Origin: Spirodela intermedia
Taxonomy: Eukaryota; Streptophyta; Magnoliopsida; Alismatales; Araceae
NCBI GenBank assembly: GCA_902729315.2
Contig: LR746268.1
Location: 7,981,501-8,045,500, forward strand
Length of the DNA: 64,000 nt
Direction of reading: 5' to 3'
Of the stretch, positions 36,791 to 49,211 are shown one piece after another; positions within the stretch are counted from its first letter, which is position 1, and each line of letters opens with the position of its first letter. The position numbers were made by a program, and so were the translations under genes. A model generated the notes under the pieces. It had not been told where the DNA came from. It worked only from the letters and a program-made list of their open reading frames with translations, and searched no databases.

Positions 36791-38192
36791 CAGATTTTAG
36801 ATCCGTGGTAGATTACGCTTTACTTAAAGGAGATACGCTACCCTGTACACAGGAAGATCTTCTCTTGGGGGGCCTTTATAACTCCCTGCGAGAGAAGAAG
36901 AGCAGGCAACCAGGATGTGATAAGCGGTGAAGAAAGGTTCCCCGAGAGGTGCGAAGGAAAGACGGATCGGGTCCCCCAGACGGGGAAAATAGGGATCCGA
37001 TAAGCGAGGGGACGCTTCCGCCGACATTCTCGGGGCCCCACTATCTCCTCCGTGGAATCGATTACGTTGTCGCCATGCTCAGTTAACGGATCCCCCGGAC
37101 GGCCCAGATGAGCGCGGAGAGGCTGCCCACTATCGGTTCAGAGTGGATCCCGTATCGGATCACACCAGCGAGTGAGTCGCATCCTTCCCCCATCGAGGAG
37201 GGTTTGAGGATATACCTGTACGGAACCGCCCGCGGCGCTTTCGGTGGTGGCGGTCAATAGTCGCTTAAGCTATACTGGCGGGGCGGTGACCACAAGCCCA
37301 CTAAACGCCACCTCCGCCGCCACCCGCTTTCTGGACCGCACCCGGCAGTGGGCGCCGCCGTGCAGACCGCGTTCAAACAAAACAGAAATCCATCATCGTT
37401 CCGGATCCACCACCTCTTCCCGGATCGTCTAAAATCCACGTGGGACCCATCGGATTCTGTGACGTCGCTGTCGCGTCCACGCGCGGTCCACTCAGCGGGG
37501 CGGGCGGCGGCTCCGGGAGAAAATAATTAAAATAGAGATATCTCTTAAAATACGTGAATCGTTCGATCCACTGCGCCTCGTGCGAGGTTCGATCCCGTCG
37601 TCCGATCCGCAGGGTCCACCGTCCGAAGAATGGGCCTCCAAGTCGGTTCGCCGACCCTTCTTGCTGACGTCATTCTCGAACTTTCTTCTTCTTCAAATCA
37701 GAATCTCGCACGTGCGGAACAGTGGCAACTGGACGCGTGGCGACTGACTTGGCTGGACCAGACTCCGTTCCCAGGTCCTCTCTCCTCTGCTCGCAACGTC
37801 ACCACCCTCCGAGGTCCCCCACCGGCGAGCAGCACTAGAAGACTCCGCCGCCGCCGCGGCGCCGGCGGCTGCCGCCTGATCGGTCCCCCTCACAGACATT
37901 CCCCCGTCGCAACAGTGACACGCCGTCTTCTGTCCCTCTCTCTCTTTCTCTCTCTAGAGATGTTTGAAATGAACGGAAACCCAGGACGGGGAGGGCGGCA
38001 ATACAGAGGTCAGGGACGGTGGTGGGAATCAAGGACGTAGACTAGAGCTCCGCCGGCCGCCGGAGACTGGTAATCCAGGGACAAAATTTTATGCAGATAA
38101 AGGGAAGGACAGTGCCTGCCACCTGTGTCAGCCTTTCTCAGGGGCGCCCCCCCTGCCACCCCCACCCACACACCACCCTCCTCCTCCTCTGC

Positions 38193-38230
<38 letters not shown>

Positions 38231-38280
38231 TTCTCCTCTGTCAAAAGATTGAACGGAGACCGAGAGGGTAGCAGGCGAGG
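35201..38280. other. Intergenic region between ALMT pseudogene and LHW
   Basis: No gene recognised. The first part is presumably the old promoter side of the ALMT pseudogene. GC content rises strongly from about 36.9 kb. Open frames at 35127-35507, 36547-36930 and 37630-38040 are low-complexity or run through CT repeats and show no family resemblance. Microsatellite (TC)n at 36748-36784. Confidence 0.45.
38195..38226. repeat. (CT)n microsatellite upstream of LHW
   Basis: Pure CT tract of about 16 units, some 60 bp upstream of a possible TATA box of the bHLH gene. Confidence 0.9.
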
Positions 38281-38283
38281 GGA

Positions 38284-38290
38284 ATATAAA
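38284..38290 (+). promoter_or_regulatory. Possible TATA box for the LHW gene
   Basis: TATAAAA, lying about 900 bp upstream of the LHW start codon and 655 bp upstream of the basic upstream ORF. It would imply a long leader, which is common for genes with upstream ORFs. Other start points are equally possible. Confidence 0.25.
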
Positions 38291-38944
38291 ACAGCTGAGA
38301 TTAGGAGAGCTCCGCCGTATTAAATTGGGGACGGAGGGGGCAGTTCTTCCGGTGGCCTCGAGGGCGAACAGCCCTAATGATGGGCGGGGCGGATAATACA
38401 GACCGCCACCGCTAGTGCGCCCGCGACCGGCGCGGAAGCCGACAAGGGCAGCAACCCCGCCGTAATAATAGGCCCCGCCGCCCTCCTCCGCCGGAGCAGC
38501 CCTAGGAACAGGGTAAGGTCCCTCCGGTGGATCCCCCTCCCCCACACGCTGCTGGGCTTCTTTCTTATCGTGGCACAGAGGGTAGTTAGTCCCTCACGGA
38601 GGCGGCTGCCATTGGAGAGGTCTGGCAGAGAGGAAGAGGGACTGCGCTGGACTCTGCTTCTGCCATTCTCTCTCTCTCATCCATGGTCGCCCCACTCGCT
38701 TCCGTCCTCTGTCCATCCCTGTTTTGCCCCTACTGGAGGGAATGATGATGGCGGTCTGCGAGGTTGGAGCTTCTGGCTTCGTTTAGATCTTCCCCGGGTT
38801 CTCTGCTCGGCCGCACCATAGCGGCCATTATATCCACCCCGTCCCCCGCATCCCCCCTACTGTGTGTCGCCTCTGAAATTTCCGGTACATTTTAGCTCTC
38901 TGCTTCTCAGGTTCTCCCTTTCTCTTCTCTCTTCCGGTGGTAAA

Positions 38945-39052
38945 ATGGCTCGCCGGCTAATGTTGGAGGGGGAGAGGTCGGAGCCGGCGAGGAAGAGGAG
39001 CGGGTGGCTGCCCACGAAGCAGGCCCGCAGGGGATCTTGCCGGGGAAGCTAA
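38945..39052 (+). other. Upstream ORF in the LHW leader (35 residues)
   Basis: ATG to TAA encoding a strongly basic peptide that starts MARRLMLEGERSEPARKR and continues SGWLPTKQARRGSCRGS. It ends 140 bp before the LHW start codon and does not overlap it. Some Arabidopsis LHW-like bHLH genes are known to carry a conserved peptide uORF (CPuORF class). Whether this peptide belongs to that class was not checked here. If so, it would be expected to repress translation of the main ORF in response to some signal. Confidence 0.5.
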
Positions 39053-39192
39053 TCCCGTCGATCCAGATATCGCCGCCGGGAGAATGCCCGGTTCTCGCCG
39101 TTGACAGTGTCCCAGTTGCGTTCCAGGAGCAGGTTTCCGATCAGAAGGCCCTCTTCGCATTTTCCCCGGCGGCGCTCTCCCTCTCCTGTGAC

Positions 39193-42100
39193 ATGAGGCT
39201 TCTGCTCAGAGAAACTCTCCGGCGGCTCTGCGCCGAGATCGGTTGGTCTTACGCGGTCTTCTGGCACACGATTCGCTGCGGGAACTCGAGGTGAGCCCAG
39301 TCCAGTCCAGAGCTCCATACACATTCTCTCCCTCGTTCTCGATTTCGTTCTGTAATTTCCTGAAGTGGGTTCCTTCGTACTAGCCGGGGATTCCTGGCGG
39401 AATGTCTACCGGAGGGTTCCCCTCGCTCAATCTCCTGTCATCCCGTAGGCCTAAAGAAAAAATAAAAATCTTTCGATAAGAATGGAGAGGACGATCCCAA
39501 CTCTCAAGCATCATTCCCCTTGGTCTCTGAAACAACGACAGCTTCTAATTCCACCGTTTCCTTCTATAGAAATCTTTCGTCGACTGCCTATGGCGGGGAG
39601 CTGAGCTATCTTGAGTTTCTTCCGCAGGCATTTGGTCTGGTTGGAAGGCCATTACGAGCCGGCGAGGGCTTCCACTGTTCCAGACATCGTCAAGGAATGG
39701 GATGCGTTCCAGACCACCGGCGACGGCGCCGATCCGCTGGCGGAGCTCGGGTGCCTGCCGGAGGACAAGATTGGAGACCTGGTAGAGAAGACAATGAGGT
39801 CCCAGGTCCACGTTCTGGGAGACGGGTGGGTAGTATCGCCTCTGAAAAAAGCTCCCAATTCATCCGTTCTCCGGCCGCCATCCTCCCGGTGGCTCCACCT
39901 CTGAAATAACGGGTATTCATGGCGCTTAATGTGGTTCAGGGTCGTCGGGCGCGCCGCCATTACTGGATGCCATCAATGGATCATTCGAGGTGGAGAAGGC
40001 TGCGAATCTGAGGTATAAACTTTTGTCTTTCTACACCGATCCGCTGAAAACCAGGGAACTTGACGAACTTTTTTGAAGTCTTTTAGTCGAATGATCATCA
40101 GAACACATGGAAATCAACCCATCAGACGATTTCACCCGATGAATTTCTCCCATCTTTCAGGTTTTGGGGGAGATGAACCATCAATTCTCGGCAGGAATCA
40201 TGGTGAGGGGCTCTGTTCTTATTCTCTTCCCATTTCCCTTCCCCACAGGCTCTGTCCCGTGAAGCCTTCTGAGAACCTGTTCTTCCTGTGAATAAACAGA
40301 CGACCGCTGTGATTCCCGTGCTCCCACACGGTGTGGTGCAACTCGGTTCGATCCAGACGGTAACATCTCTTCACATGCTTCGTACCCCCTGGAAGGAAGT
40401 GAAGAGGATCATGGATATGCTTCTCTAAGCATTCAGTCATATAAAATCGTCAGAATTTTTATGCAGGTGATTCGAACTATCTTATCGAACCCTATTTTTG
40501 TCATGCAGATTATGGAAAACCTGGCCTTCGTAGAGCATGTAAGGCGGTATTTTCTTCAAGTGGGGCGCCCGCCAAGGAACCTTCTGCCCGATGGAGATGA
40601 AAAGCCCCTGGATCATAAGAACAGAGAGTCCGCCCATGCCTTGCCCATCTCCCTCGATCGATTTGGAGCTGCTCGCAGCAACGTGCCCCGAGATCCAGTC
40701 TTCAACAATAGATTGGCTTCCATGGGTCCTTTCAGTAAGTTCTGTTATAAGTCCGGCCAATCATTACATGGGAATATGCAGCTGAAAGACAAGCCAGCCA
40801 TGGCCATGGTTGGTGGCTCTGTTCGAGATCGCGATAACCCACCAGAAAGGCCTGCAATTCTATCCAACGAAGACATGAAGTTTCAGCAGGTGGAGTTGGG
40901 TGAATCGGGCTTTGGAAGGCAGCCTCAGCAGTCGCTCATTGGCTCGAGCTTGCGGTCCAGCAGCTTATCATATGCTGGTAAACAGCTCTTCCCCCACATC
41001 AGCGAACAGAGGTTTCCCCACAGTTCAGCTGCTTCGGGTGGCACCCGGTCCGTCCAGGTGGAGGCAGTCTCCAGCTCTCTACAGGATTCAACATCAATGC
41101 TCACCGTGGAAGAGGCATCTGCCAACGGGCATTTTCTTGGAATGATCGATCTGCTTCCCTGTGGCGACATGGGCACAGATGCCGCCGGAACTCAGAGCAC
41201 GAGCCCGTATGAACTTGCAGCGGCTCATATGTTGACCAGTAGGAACATCTCTGGCGGCCGTCTTCCTCCGGCAGAGATCGTCTCTCAGGGCCCCATGGAC
41301 AGAAACAGCAAAATTTTGCCCGCAGTGTCGATGCTGAATATGGGTAGTAATAGTTCCTCTCAATCACTCGAAAGCCCCTGCATCGATCCGAAGAGCAGAT
41401 CTCTGAGCTCTGGGCTTCCCGCATATCACGTCCAGGAGTGTTGGGCCAGCGGTTCAGACCCAACTGCAGAAACCCGCGGAGCCAGGGATCCTGTTCTTGC
41501 TGCTGGTAGCAGCAGTTGTGCATCAAATGTGGAGCAGAAAGATAAAGACGGGCAGAGACTTGTGCAAGTGGGCATCCCGTGTTCTAGTGCTGATGATCTG
41601 TTTGACGTTTTGGGGGTAGATTTCAAAGCCAGGCACTGCTACGGGGGTTTGGATGCTCCCTCCTCCATAGCTCAGTTGGATGTGGACTCAGTCCTTGACG
41701 CTCTCCATGATGGGATTTCGAGTTGCAGCGGGATTTTCTCTGATACGGCGGGTCCTGATCAGCTGCTGGACGCCGTGGTCTCTAAGATCACTGCAGTGGC
41801 CAAGCAAGGCTCTGAAGAGGAATTTTGCTGCAGGAGTACGGTAACAAGGGCAAACAATTCGCTGATTGATGTGAGCTCGGGAGACTGTGGCCCGCCCTCT
41901 TTTCAACAGCGGATGCCGGGAGACCGTTTCAATCCTCCTCCCCCCGTTCTGAAATCGGAAGTGCCATCGAGCTGTCCTAAATCCGTAGGCAGTGCAGAGA
42001 GAACTGGCGACTGCTCTCAGACGGCTGCTGCGTATAAATCCCACATCAGTCTGTGGGTCGATGACGGCCAGAATACGAAGGTCGATGGCATTCCCTTGGC

Positions 42101-43308
42101 TCAGTGCACGAGGATGGACGAAGCCGGGAAATCTACCAGGAAAAGGCCCAGACCGGGAGATAGCCCGAGGCCAAGGCCCAAGGACAGGCAGATGATCCAG
42201 GACCGCGTTAAAGAACTGCGTGAGATCGTTCCGAATGGGGCGAAGGTGATGCTTCGCCTGTTGATTTATTTCCTCGTCTAATCAATTTTCTTTTTCGATC
42301 AAATATTTTATTTTTCTGCCAGGTACATTTTATTTTATTTTTGTTTAAAATCGTTTTCTGTCGAACAGTGTAGCATCGATGCTCTATTGGAACGAACGAT
42401 CAAGCACATGCTTTTCCTGCAAAGCGTGACCAAGCATGCGGACATGTTGAGGGAAACTGGGGAGCCCAAGGTATCTCTACTGCGAAGGAAATTTTGTTCC
42501 AGTCGAGGGAAGCATGCGTTCTGATTTAATTAGAACGTTCGTGAGTTAAGACTAGATATTTTACTATCTCTTCCCTTTTATGGCATGGATCAGAGATCCA
42601 TCTCTGGGAAATGTTTCAGTGGGTCATGATGTGGGTAGACGATTCCTCTGCTGCTGATGATTGGTGGCTCTGATATTGTAGATCATCAGTAAGGAAGGTG
42701 GCTTGCTTCTGAAGGACAACTTCGAGGGTGGGGCGACCTGGGCATTTGAAGTCGGCGCTCGATCACCAGTCTGCCCCATCATAGTCGAGGACTTGCATCC
42801 GCCCCGCCGACTGCTGGTGGAAGTGAGGATCGTTATGGGAAGGAAGGAAGCTGTACTTCCTTCTAGGATTCGTGAAAAAACTGTGTATAATCGTAAACTT
42901 TCTTTTCATTTTTTTGTTTCTCGCAGATGCTGTGCGAAGAGCGGGGGTTCTTCTTGGAGATAGCCGACCTCATCAGAGGGTTGGGATTGACCATCTTGAA
43001 AGGGGTGATGGAAGCTCGTAAAGATAAGGTTTGGGCAAGGTTTGCGGTGGAGGTACTGATTTAACTCACCCATCTGGCTTTCCGAATCGGTCGAGTCCCC
43101 CCTGCCGTGTTCTTCATGGATCATGCCGTAATTGCAGGCGAACAGGGACGTGACAAGGATGGACATATTCATGTCCCTCGTGCGCCTGCTGGAGCCGACT
43201 GCGGGGAGTAGCTCTCCAACTCAGGGCCTAGACAACGCAAACGTACCATGCAACGCGATCTGCCCGTCCTCAATCCCTGCAACTGGCATGGCTGACCGCC
43301 TTCAATGA
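39193..43308 (+). CDS. LHW: LONESOME HIGHWAY-type bHLH transcription factor
   Basis: Atypical bHLH activator. LHW dimerises with TMO5-type bHLH proteins to promote periclinal divisions and vascular patterning in roots. CDS is join(39193..39290, 39628..39825, 39940..40012, 40161..40202, 40300..40359, 40509..42245, 42369..42470, 42682..42822, 42927..43052, 43138..43308), all GT-AG, 915 residues. N-terminal MYC/LHW-like domain, residues 1-185: WSYAVFWHTIRC, GRAAITGCHQWI, HQFSAGIM, VLPHGVVQLGSIQ, IMENLAFVEHV. A long low-complexity middle follows, with the conserved ADDLFDVLGVDF. bHLH at about 710-770: RPRPKDRQMIQDRVKELREI, then CSIDALLERTIKHMLFLQ. The C-terminal ACT-like part has CEERGFFLEIADLIRGLGLT. 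The basic region lacks the usual E-box-contacting H-E-R pattern, as in known LHW proteins. The start agrees with the family N-terminus (MRLLLRETLRRLC). The middle is longer than in Arabidopsis LHW (about 650 residues). Convergent with the BLH gene. Confidence 0.95.
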
Positions 43309-45215
43309 GCAGCTCTGATTCGCTTCATCTTCTCCCCTTCTACATGGGAATACCCCGAGCAGGTGGAGAGTTCGCCTGCGATGACTGGCGTTCCGATTAG
43401 CTCCCTTGGTGAATGAGTATCTAACTGCCGCGGACGTTTTCCTGCCGAGAGGACGATCGATAAAGGGCTGACTTCAGACTTAGGATGATCGAACCAGTAA
43501 GATCTAAATCCCCGTCTCCCGGTACTCTTGGGTGCGGGGAGGAGGGATCGCTCTTGAGTGTTGGGGATGATGGGTACCGGTATTCATTGGACCTCTACAA
43601 GGGCGGTCTTTTTGGGCGTGTGATTACTTAATCAGGCTGTTGGGAGTGTTGCTTGCTCTAAATTTGTAAAGATGTGTGCATGGAATCAATGCTGATGCTT
43701 AATTTATTCATTGTTAGCTGCTGATCTTGCGAGCAGTCGGGGTGATCATAATAATTAAACTAATGATAATAACTTGATATGATTACATCTTGCTCGAACA
43801 GTAGACTGCGATCCCTTTGACTAGACTCGGCTGTAGGTTGCTATCTATAAATGCATGCCACCACAGGGAGGGGGGAAGAGAGAGAGAGGGGAGACCTTGC
43901 TGGATGCACTTTTGTTTCCTAGTTTGCCCTATCTATTGTCGTCTTCAATCATGCATCTATACGTGTCCATATGTAATGCGGCTGATATAAGAAAGCTGAC
44001 AAGAGAACGAAGAAGACCCGTCATCCGACGGAGAAACGGTCCATAGATAAAAGAGGACACGGAAGATTAGGATCGAGCCGAAGAACCTAGCCAGGCTCAA
44101 ATTCCAGAAAGAAGAAGAACATCATATAAGTATGCCTCCAACGGGAAAATTTTCAACAGCGTATAAAATGAACAAATTAAAATTAAAATGCTTGGCCTCC
44201 GGAATCTTTACCGCTTGTTCGTGAGTCGTTATCGTCCAGTGGGTATTCATTACCTTCTACGTCTCTTGTGAGTGCGAGAGACCTTCCAACAGCTCTTCAT
44301 ATCGGATTCCCAGGGACTCGGTTCTAGAGCCCAACCAGTTCGCTAGTTCTTCGTAAAGCGGAGTCATTACCCACTGGCGATCGAGTGGCACGAGAGAATA
44401 TACGCGTGAGAACTTTCTGATCTCGTGATCTATCAATGTAAGCATAAAGGTCATATCACTCGGCGTGAATCCCCCCGGGCGTCGGTTGAGTTTGAGAGGA
44501 GCCCAGCTAAAGTGCACACAAGCTACAGGGAATTTTCTCCGCCGCGAATCTAAACGGTGACCCGGACGGACGATCCTTCCTTCGGTTTATCGATCCATAA
44601 CCATGCGTTCCAAGTTGTCTCTTCCACGAACATGAGATTTTTTACTGACTTTCTCGTATTTGGTTGGTCTAGTCTAAGTTTCATTGTTTGAATAACAAAC
44701 TAAAGACGCAAAAAATTGAGATAATGCCTTAAAATTACACTCAAAGATGCTACTGTATTCAAACTTAGACTGTGAGTCAAAAATCGATTCGGAACGCACC
44801 GTTTTGTTATCGTCGCCGAGATTGGATGAGGAGCTTCGCAGTGAGAACGAGCAAGAAGAGAGAGAGAAAGAGAGAGAGAGGCTGATTCGATCGATTCACA
44901 GTGATCTCGGGTACCCCGAAGACATCTTGCTTCCGTTCTTTGGTACGATCTCATCCATCTTATCATCCTAGTTGTATCCAGGCACCATACTCCCGAAGCC
45001 AGGCGATATGCGGCGATAACATGAAGAACGATCTTATATTATGATATGGTTTCTGTGCAGAAAGCCTCCTCGGATCAGAACCTAACATATACTTCCATTC
45101 CGCTTAAAACAGTAAGCGTGGCTCTCCATCATCAAGATATATGTCTCTCTCGGACGTGGGCAGATCTAGGCATTAACGGGTACCAGACGCGGTTTTCATT
45201 TCAAGATGGGCAAGT

Positions 45216-45273
<58 letters not shown>

Positions 45274-45631
45274 CCCTCTCCGAATAACATGCACAACGTC
45301 AAATCGTGGGAATCAACGTCTAAATCTGCTGTCGTAGTATAAATGTTCCTCGCCAGTATACACTTGTCATCGTAACCTATAGTTTCTTTACACTAAGCCT
45401 TCAAATTCCCCTCCCTCCCTCCCTTCCATACTAAGTGAAGGTAGCGGAGACGGGAGAGGCCTCCCCTTGGGGAGTTCCATATTTTCACCTCCCTTCCTTC
45501 CCCAGCCAATGACTATACAAACAGTAACCCTAACACACTTCCACCCGTGGAACATACCAGGTGGCGGGTCTGAGACATAACTAACGAATTTAATACGCAA
45601 ACCAGTTCGTTCTCTCTAACTACCGGCGGCC
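43309..45631. other. Convergent spacer between LHW and BLH
   Basis: Holds the two 3' ends and otherwise nothing firmly identifiable. A minus-strand frame at 44257-44517 (from a non-overlapping region, ending LLEGLSHSQET) has coding-like composition, with blocks such as LVPLDRQWVMTPLYEELANW, but no family was recognised. It could be a remnant of a displaced exon. Contains the (CT)n tract at 45217-45269. Confidence 0.4.
45217..45269. repeat. (CT)n microsatellite
   Basis: Pure CT tract of about 26 units, downstream of the BLH stop codon. Confidence 0.95.
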
Positions 45632-48269
45632 TCATGTGACGAAGTCTGGCAGAAGCGGAGCAGCGAACCCCTTCCTGTTCTGCATGTTGATGTTCTCGAA
45701 GGCGTTGGAAGGATGAGTACCAGGTGCGTTGTTTCTCAGATTGCAGAAGTCACCAGTTTCGCCTCCGATCTCGAGCCTCCTCCCGAGGGGTATGCTTTCT
45801 GCGGATAGAAAGGACGGCTGAGTACCAGAGAGCGAGAGGCTCTCGCAGTGCGGGAGCCCTAGAGTGAGAGAGACTCCATTCCCGGAGAACCTTGGTGCGA
45901 ATTGCTCTGGATCGAACCTCCCCAGATCCCCCATTGGGAAGGCCCCAAAGGAGTACCCACCGTCCTCCACACTTCGTCGGTTGACGGTGAAGAAGTCTCG
46001 GTTGGTTGCAATGGGCTTGAAGTCCATGCCCATATGCATGGCATGGGGAAGGCCGTTCATATGGAGGGAGGCCTCCTCAGCCCTCGCCTTCTTAAACTTC
46101 TCCAGCGTGAGGGAGCTGTCGTCGCCATAGGGTGCAGTCTCCTTCATTCGGATGATGCCCGCGAGGTCTGATGTGGGGATCATGGACGGGTTCAGCTTCG
46201 GGTTGGTGGAGTCGTCTTCCCTGGTTAGGAGACTATCCGCCTGCTTCTGCGTTCCGGAAGGGCTGCCCTCCATCGGACCGCCGGAATCCTCGTTCAGCTC
46301 CCGCTTGCTCGGTCTGTCGTCGCCGTTATTATGCTGGTGTTCTTGGTCCTTGGTCTCCTCCATGTACATCTCCTCCACCATGGGCTTCCAGAGCCGAACG
46401 CGTGCGTTAATAAACCAGTTTGATACCTGCAATCGACACAAATAATTAAGGATAATTTAACTCGTTCTGAAATGGCCTCTAGGTTTTATTAATATTTTTA
46501 GAATTGGGTGCATGTGAATCCGTAAGATTAGACAAAAATCCTAACATAACTATAGGTAATGATAGTCCGCTGAACAACCAATCGTCTAATTTAAAATCAA
46601 TCGACAATAAATTGGGCAGATAAATGCATCCAGACAACGTGTCGTTGACTTTACAAGAAAAGGGGTGCGCTTCAAGCTGTTCAATCCAAAGTTAAATCGA
46701 CAATAAATATAGGCCGTTCACATGGAACACAGTACCTGGCTCCTGGTGAGGCCTGTTTGCTTTGCGAGCATGAGTTTGTCTGTGTCCTTCGGGTATCTGC
46801 AATCCACGAAACAGGGTCAAACTAGAGACCAACCTATCGTGAGAAGAAATAATCAAACCCAGAGATGGAATCACTCCCGATTTCCCAAGAAAAACATGGT
46901 TTAAATCCATGAACAGATCGAATTGAATTGGACTGGATTGAATTGAATTGAATTGGATCGAATCGATGCTCACGGGTGTAGGAAGTGCTCGAATAGCCAA
47001 GCCCGGAGAACCGACACGGCCCGCTCGGGGAGTCCTCTTTGTGGCCTCCAGGCGTTGTGTTGCATCATGCCCAGCTGCTGGAGAGCCCTCTGCTGTCTGA
47101 GGTGATGGTCAACGAACCGAAGCCTGGAGCCTCCCTCGCTCTTTCCCCCTCCAATCTGGCCGTCCTCCTCTCCCAGACTCCTGCTCGTCGCCCTTATCTG
47201 CCCCGTGATGGCGTCTTTGAGGCACCGAAATTGCTTCGATATGGTTTGCAGGGCCAGGGATGTATACGTTCGCGCCGATCCGAATCCGGCCATTGCTTCG
47301 AAGGAGGAGACCACGATCTGCATCTGTTGATGATACTGTCTGTACCTCTGCTCCACCTGCATCCACCATGAGTAGACCATATAAGAAACAGAGTGATCAG
47401 TTCATGTTCCCAATGGTGATACTTTTCTGGGTGCGATCAGAGTCAACGGCCGATCGAAAACCCGGGTTCTTCGAATCTTATAGAAGAACTATGTCTAACA
47501 TCGGCAGCCTTACCTCGTCGAGCATGCCAGCCAGCTTCGCCTTCTTCATCTGAAGTTCCTGTCTCTCCACGGTCGTTAGCTCAGCTGCGCGCTTCAAGCC
47601 AACCTCTTCCCCGGCCCCCTCGTCGGCGTCTCTATTGGCCTTCATCTGGTTCTTGGAAGCCTTCGGCGAATCATCTTTGACTCCTTTGCCGACGTTGACT
47701 ACCTCATCTAGCAGCTGCTGTGCCGCCTTCAGGTACTTGGAGCCCATCAACATGCCTTGGAGACCCGGCATCCCGTTGATCACCTCCGAGGTTGACGACG
47801 GCGACACCAACATCTCGCGATCCTGCCGGTACTGCCCATAGCTTGCCTGTTGTGGTGAGAGGCTGAGAGAGAGGCCCTGTTGGGCCAGCGGAGCCATGGA
47901 AGGCCGCCGTATTTGCTGCGCCGCTGCGTCGATGCCGGAGTTGGTCGTCGGGTTCCACAGATTGTAGTGGACTCGCGGGAGAGAGCCGTGGACGGCGGAG
48001 ATGTCGTGCGGCACAGAGATGGACATCGGTCGGCTGTGATCCACGGAGGATGAGGAGGCGGAGACCTGGTTCTGGAGGGGGATTCCGAGGAGCTGATGTT
48101 GATGAGCCGACTGTGAACCGGCGGAGACGCCGGCCTGGTTGAGGAGGAGCACGTTGCTGGTGGCAGATCCGTCGGAGGGGTAGCCGACATAGCCCGGATT
48201 CATGAGGTAAAGCGTCTGCAGCCCATCGGGTTGGATCTCTGGGGCACCGCCGTGGAAGAACGTCGCCAT
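45632..48269 (-). CDS. BLH: BEL1-like TALE homeodomain transcription factor
   Basis: Nuclear regulator that pairs with KNOX proteins through its SKY/BELL region. CDS is complement(join(45632..46426, 46736..46796, 46974..47356, 47514..48269)), all GT-AG, 664 residues. Seen: SKY box at about residues 176-190 ([15 protein letters not shown]); BELL domain from about 225 across the exon 1/2 junction ([38 protein letters not shown]); TALE homeodomain at about 355-417 ([20 protein letters not shown], then the three-residue-loop PYPKD, then [15 protein letters not shown]). ZIBEL-like motifs are GLSLSLS in the N-terminal half and VSLTLGLPH near the C-terminus. The four-exon layout with a 61-bp homeobox exon is typical of BELL genes. 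The start at 48269 gives MATFFHGG, as in relatives. The C-terminal motif layout suggests the BLH2/BLH4 (SAWTOOTH) group, but this is tentative. Confidence 0.95.
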
Positions 48270-48393
48270 CGGCAAGGAATCTTCTATAACTTGGAATTAT
48301 GGTATTCTGGGGAAGTCTTGGGGGAGGCCTGAAGATGAAGCGACCGAGGGAGTTATCTCTGTCTTCCAAGCTCCCGATCACCTCCCGAAAGTT

Positions 48394-48402
48394 TCAGCCC
48401 AT
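48394..48402 (-). other. Minimal upstream ORF in the BLH leader
   Basis: ATG GGC TGA on the minus strand, 125 bp upstream of the BLH start codon. It is downstream of a good acceptor-like sequence (TCCCTTCGCAG at about 48436-48446), so the leader probably contains an intron and this start-stop lies in the last leader exon. Minimal ORFs of this kind can lower main-ORF translation. Confidence 0.35.
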
Positions 48403-48445
48403 TTGGAGACGGCAAATGACGACCGACTCCTGAATTCTGCGAAGG

Positions 48446-49174
48446 GATGGAGAATATCAGCCAACCTCCACAAAGAAAAAGAATTGTTTACAGACTGCAG
48501 GTCTGCCAGGGTGTGGTATATTCCCGGAGGAGGAGACCGGAACTGAAACTCGGATCATTCTACCTACTCGAGGGGGGAGAAGGTTCTCATGGTCTGTCGA
48601 TCAAACGGAAAATTCTTGGAATAGAGGGGAATTTGAAGAGGAAAGCAGGTAGAACTCTCATGGAGGGCAGCAAGGCAGAGCAGCCTCAGGGGGGCTCTTT
48701 GAGAACGTCGTCTCGAGGGAAATCTCGACAGATCCGATCAGAGAACGGAAGCCCATCTGTTCTGAGGAGTTCCCTTCTGGAAGGACGAGTCGCAAGCAAT
48801 AAGAGGATAGAAAGAAGTTGTGGGAGAGGAAGAAGAAGGAGAAGAACGATCTCGAAGGCCATGTTCTTGATGCGGTCTGTGATTGTATGGATATTTGATT
48901 GGCACTACCTGAGCGACGCAATACCCGAGCACGTGCACCAGCGACGACGAGGGAATTCCCTTCGGTTGTTTTTTCCCTCTCCTCTCCCTTCTCTCCGTCC
49001 GTTCCTCTCTCTCTCTCTCTCCTCTCTGCCGCTCCCTTTTCAGAGGAGGAGCTGTTCCGATGACAGAGAACCCATCAGAGATCTACTTGCTGAGAAGACC
49101 TAACAGCACAACTCTAGTAGAGAAGGAACACTTCTCTGGAACCTCCCTGTCAGAGAGCGCTCTCTCCCCCCCTC

Positions 49175-49211
<37 letters not shown>

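Noticed and set aside
39004-39192. An in-frame extension of LHW upstream of the chosen ATG (open from 39004).
   Set aside because: The family N-terminus begins at the MRLLLRETLRRLC position. The upstream stretch is GC-rich leader and its open frame has no resemblance to LHW proteins.
47704-48381. A long second frame on the minus strand within BLH exon 1.
   Set aside because: It is a proline/arginine-rich shadow of the real homeobox gene frame in GC-rich sequence.
48447-49103. A 218-codon plus-strand frame opposite the BLH leader.
   Set aside because: It is basic, low-complexity, includes CT-repeat translation, and lies antisense to the BLH leader region. No family resemblance.
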